Assembly (NCBI GenBank): GCA_029571495.1 | Contig: JAKPSO010000162.1 | Coordinates: forward strand, 1 to 16,894 | Direction: 5' to 3' | DNA length: 16,894 nucleotides | Source: Pseudomonadota bacterium | Lineage (GTDB): Bacteria > Pseudomonadota > Gammaproteobacteria > Burkholderiales > Casimicrobiaceae | Part shown: one piece after another, positions 14,362-16,894 of the stretch | Layout: the number at the start of each line of letters is the position of its first letter | Position numbering within the stretch: the first letter of the stretch is position 1 | Program-made: the position numbers and the translations under genes | The notes under the pieces: model-generated | Told to the model about the DNA's origin: nothing | The model's database searches: none | What the model saw: only the letters and a program-made list of their open reading frames with translations

Positions 14362-14756
14362 TTCGTCGGAGCAAGGCGTGGCACGCGAGGTCCAAGCGGT
14401 GTCTGCCGAAGCGCGGCGGGTTGGTCTTTGTCCGACTGATCGCGACGCGATCGTCGCGTCGAGCAACCTTGTTTCCTCCGCGTTCGTCGGTAGCTCAGCG
14501 GTGATGGGCCAGAGGCGGCGAGCGATGATCGTTGAGGGCCGTGCTGAGTAGATATTCCGAGTCGGCGTGAGGCGTGGATCCACGGTAGATGACGTGATAC
14601 CCGTGATCGGCCGGATTTACGCTGCCGCGTGGTTGATCCATCCGGTCATTCAGCATGCGCCTTCTTTCGTCTCGCCGCACTCAACTTTGAGATCTACACT
14701 GAGCGACTGCCAGTCGTGCGTTCCCTAGAGCGACGCGTGCCCACTAGCGTTGCGGT
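14362..14756. other. Gene-free gap between dps and the DUF2177 gene
   Basis: 395 nt between two convergent genes. Small ORFs on both strands lack family features and ribosome sites. Two symmetric elements stand out: an 8-bp hairpin (14443-14461) and the palindrome GTGGATCCAC (14574-14583). No tRNA, terminator with a T-run or mobile element was recognised. Confidence 0.5.
14443..14461. other. Hairpin CGACGCGA-TCG-TCGCGTCG downstream of dps
   Basis: A perfect 8-bp GC-rich stem with a 3-nt loop about 80 nt after the dps stop. No T-run follows, so it is at best a weak terminator or mRNA 3'-end stabiliser. Confidence 0.25.
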
Positions 14757-15173
14757 TTAACGTAGTGATTGTGTCGCCGTCCAATCAAGCGCAGCCTTCC
14801 CACCCGCTGCGGCGAGGGTACTTAACACCGCACCCCAAACGATATCGATGATCGCTAAATGAGTTGGCCAATTTTTAAGGGTCGCCAAATTGCTCAAGTC
14901 GTACGTGGCATAAGCGATGAAACCGAAAATTGCCGCGGCGAGCAGCGTGTCACTCCACGATGGCGCACGATTGGGTGGCGCTACCGAAAAGTAGATCAAG
15001 CCGATTGGGTAGATGACGTAGAAAGCGGCCGCCGCCCACAGGTTTGGCTGCTCCGCCATCAGGTGACCGATTCCTTTGCTGTAAAGGGGTTTCGCGACAA
15101 CGCCAAGCCAAATCAAGTCAACGGCCAACAGCACGACCAGTGTGCCCACGTATCCGGCGGCGTATTTCATCAC
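14757..15173 (-). CDS. DUF2177 family integral membrane protein
   Basis: A 138-residue (137 from ATG 15170) protein with four predicted membrane spans: AAGYVGTLVVLLAVDLIWLG near 5-24, WAAAAFYVIYPIGLIYFSV near 46-64, a third around 76-92 and a fourth near 107-127. The DLIWLG after the first helix and the YATYDLSNLATLKNWP block (about 88-103) before the last helix are hallmarks of DUF2177, a family of unknown function. The first codon may be GTG 15173 (AAGG sits 8 nt upstream) or ATG 15170. It stands alone between the dps gap and the TonB receptor terminator, so context gives no clue to function. Confidence 0.88.
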   Translation of the reverse strand: MMKYAAGYVGTLVVLLAVDLIWLGVVAKPLYSKGIGHLMAEQPNLWAAAAFYVIYPIGLIYFSVAPPNRAPSWSDTLLAAAIFGFIAYATYDLSNLATLKNWPTHLAIIDIVWGAVLSTLAAAGGKAALDWTATQSLR

Positions 15174-15412
15174 TCGGGGAGCCTTGCATTTAGAGTTGGT
15201 AGAGCTGTCGATTTGAGGCAGATTGCCCCCACTTGCTTCTGCCTAAACATCATAGCCCCAGTTGCCAGCGAAACTCGGTGCGGCACCGAACCCAAAAGCT
15301 TGCGTGTTAGTTACCCCGTTTGTCGTTAGTGCATCCACACTCGCGTTCCGGCGCCGAAGTTGTCGCTTGAAAGAGAGTGAAGCTGTTGCGTACCCGCTCG
15401 ACATCGAAGGCT
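15174..15412. other. Intergenic region upstream of the DUF2177 gene
   Basis: About 240 nt between the receptor terminator and the DUF2177 start. It presumably carries the DUF2177 promoter on the minus strand; no clear promoter motif, RNA gene or ORF of note was seen. Confidence 0.35.
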
Positions 15413-15413
15413 C

Positions 15414-15450
15414 AAAAATGAAAACGGGCGCGAAAATCGCACCCGTTTTC
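15414..15450 (-). terminator. Rho-independent terminator of the TonB-dependent receptor gene
   Basis: Arms at 15420-15433 and 15437-15450 pair over 14 positions around a 3-nt loop. On the minus-strand RNA the single non-Watson-Crick position is a U-G wobble, whereas on the plus strand it is a C-A mismatch. A run of five T on the minus strand (15414-15418) follows the stem. The structure begins 22 nt after the receptor stop codon. Both features point to termination of minus-strand transcription. Confidence 0.85.
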
Positions 15451-15472
15451 TTCTGTCGAAAGGTACCTGAAC

Positions 15473-16894
15473 TTACTTGAACGAGTACGTCGCGAGTACG
15501 GTGTAGGCACGACCACGTGGGTCGGCGACACGCGGCTCCCACGAGCTGCCGGCGCCCGTGTTGCCGTCGTAGGCGGCGCTGAACGGTGGATCGGTGTTAA
15601 AGATGTTCTTGATACCGAATGTCAGTCCAAGATTCTTGATTCCCGAGTACGTCACGCTTACGTTGAAGCGCGAGTAATCCTGCGTTTTCGCGCTCCAGTT
15701 CGGTGGGACGACGGTGCCGTTTGCCACACCAGGCAACACCGCATCGTAATAACCAAACGAGAAGATTTGCGTGAGCGTGCCCGTCCAAGGACCTTTTTCG
15801 AACGACAACGAAGCTACGTGCTTCCAACGAAGCGGAATATCACCGCTGCGGCTGAAGCGACCGACCTCATTGGTGCCGAACGGTGCACTTGCCACTACGC
15901 GCGATTTACGCTCGATCATGTAGGTGCCGTCAATGTTCGCCGAGACCTTGCCACCCCAAGCATTCGTCGTGGCTTTGGCGCCAATTTCGATGCCTTTGGT
16001 GATGGTTTCACCGGCGTTCACCCAACGTGTGTCGATGGACACGAGCTTGCCAGAAGCATCACGAATGAAGTTCTCCGTGAACAAGCCATAGTTCGACAAC
16101 AGCGTGCTAAGCGGAAGCGCGAGGATGGTGCCATTGCGACGGATTTCCCAGTAGTCGACGTTACCGCTCAACCACGGTGTCGGTGCAAACACGACGCCCA
16201 GGGTACCTTGTTTGGTGGTCTCTGGGCCAAGGTTTGGTTTGCCGCCGGTGAGGATCGTCGGCGTGATCGATTCGCAGCCAGGGACGGTAGCGCTGACGAT
16301 GCCCGATTTGCAAGTCAATGGATCAGCCAAGTCTTTCGCGGAGTACGGCGACTCGGTGATGCCGAAGAAGAGCTGGCTAAACGTTGGAACGCGGAAGCCC
16401 GTGTTGTATGAACCACGCACGAGCACTTGTTCGTTAGGTACGAAGCGGAAGGTGACCTTCGGGTTCGTTGTGCTGCCGAAGCCGCTGTAATCGTCGTAAC
16501 GAACTGCGCCGGTCACTTCCAAATACTTGGTGATCGGTACGAGCACTTCGGTGTAGACCGCCTTAACGTCGCGCTTCACGCCGTTGAGGTTGTTGATCGA
16601 GTCAAACGGTGCGTTGAAAATATTCGCTTGCGTGGCAGCCGACGTTTCCGTGCCGTTAAACACGTACTTTTCTTGGCGCACGTCCAAACCGACCGCGGCC
16701 ATAACTTCGCCGGCTGGCAGCTTGAACAACGGCCCGGAAGCGTTCAGGTCGCCAGTCGTCGTCGTGTACTTGCCGCCGTACAGCGTCGTGCCGGTGGCCG
16801 ATGCTGCCGCGAGCGCAGCCATGGCTTCTGGTGTTTGCGATTGGCCTGCGAGGAGGAACGGATTGAGAAGACCCGACTTCAGGAGCGGAACGAA
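15473..16894 (-). CDS. TonB-dependent outer-membrane receptor, C-terminal part (cut by window edge)
   Basis: The frame is open from the right edge, giving 473 codons of a beta-barrel; the plug, TonB box and signal lie outside. The alternating amphipathic strands read as receptor barrel: VTGAVRYDDYSGFGSTTNPKV, VRGSYNTGFRVPTFSQLFFG and KPNLGPETTKQGTLGV match the LRASYxxGFRxPxxxxLF and PxLxPExSxxxxxG blocks of this family. The barrel ends with YTVLATYSFK, with a last-strand aromatic near the C-terminus as the assembly machinery prefers. A loop with two cysteines (LTCKSG and PGCES) may hold a disulfide. An ATG at 16822 is internal, not the start. Substrate cannot be told from this part. A terminator follows, so the gene ends its unit. 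Confidence 0.93.
   Translation of the reverse strand, partial: FVPLLKSGLLNPFLLAGQSQTPEAMAALAAASATGTTLYGGKYTTTTGDLNASGPLFKLPAGEVMAAVGLDVRQEKYVFNGTETSAATQANIFNAPFDSINNLNGVKRDVKAVYTEVLVPITKYLEVTGAVRYDDYSGFGSTTNPKVTFRFVPNEQVLVRGSYNTGFRVPTFSQLFFGITESPYSAKDLADPLTCKSGIVSATVPGCESITPTILTGGKPNLGPETTKQGTLGVVFAPTPWLSGNVDYWEIRRNGTILALPLSTLLSNYGLFTENFIRDASGKLVSIDTRWVNAGETITKGIEIGAKATTNAWGGKVSANIDGTYMIERKSRVVASAPFGTNEVGRFSRSGDIPLRWKHVASLSFEKGPWTGTLTQIFSFGYYDAVLPGVANGTVVPPNWSAKTQDYSRFNVSVTYSGIKNLGLTFGIKNIFNTDPPFSAAYDGNTGAGSSWEPRVADPRGRAYTVLATYSFK

Noticed and set aside
14485..14560. tRNA-like GGTAGCTCAGCGG segment
   Set aside because: It looks like a tRNA D-arm, but the matching GAGC arm, anticodon stem and a GTTCGA T-loop are absent at the right distances.
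15767..16411. Plus-strand open frame of 214 codons opposite the TonB receptor
   Set aside because: Antisense to a clear beta-barrel coding sequence, Arg/Ala-rich and without motifs or a ribosome site.

Overview
The window comes from a Gram-negative proteobacterium with fairly GC-rich DNA. It encodes a TonB-dependent receptor, three lipoproteins with Ala after the lipobox Cys (predicted outer-membrane sorting), a Tat-exported enzyme, and the NagB-II/NagX type of amino-sugar genes. The gene set (NagX, SIS-type deaminase, fused SpmAB, large TonB receptor) fits a gammaproteobacterium such as the Xanthomonadales/Lysobacterales. That placement is inference only; no rRNA or other marker is present.

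Layout. (1) 1-2983, minus strand: a tightly spaced three-gene run (1-nt gaps) of a fused SpmA-SpmB membrane protein, a one-chain ABC transporter with an unusually reduced ATPase domain, and an exported ClpP/crotonase-fold-like protein cut by the window edge. (2) 3115-10062, plus strand: a six-gene operon of NagA, SIS-type glucosamine-6-phosphate deaminase (NagB-II), MurQ etherase, NagX-like membrane acyltransferase, DigH-like glycosidase lipoprotein and a BadF/NAGK-type sugar kinase. Four of its five junctions are 4-nt ATGA overlaps. (3) 10331-12560, plus strand: an AmiD-like amidase lipoprotein and an SxxK serine hydrolase lipoprotein. (4) 12547-13602, minus strand: an LD-carboxypeptidase with a Tat signal, overlapping the serine hydrolase tail-to-tail by 14 nt. 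(5) 13798-14361, plus strand: a Dps-family ferritin. (6) A 395-nt gene-free gap, then a DUF2177 membrane protein (minus). (7) 15473-16894, minus strand: the C-terminal part of a TonB-dependent receptor with a clear terminator behind it.

How the genes work together. Regions 2-4 read as a peptidoglycan-salvage island. Outside the cytoplasm, AmiD removes stem peptides, the Tat-exported LdcA and perhaps the SxxK hydrolase trim peptides, and the DigH-like lipoprotein cuts the denuded glycan. Inside, the kinase makes sugar 6-phosphates, MurQ turns MurNAc-6-P into GlcNAc-6-P plus lactate, NagA deacetylates it to GlcN-6-P, and the NagB-II enzyme delivers fructose-6-P and ammonia. NagX is the unexplained member; its eukaryotic relative acetylates glucosamine across a membrane. 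No AnmK, AmpG, PTS or recognisable sugar permease is encoded here, so uptake and the anhydro branch must be elsewhere or use an unrecognised component. The neighbouring SpmAB/ABC/ClpP-like run is a candidate extension of this system, but only by position. No CRISPR array, insertion sequence, rRNA or tRNA was found.
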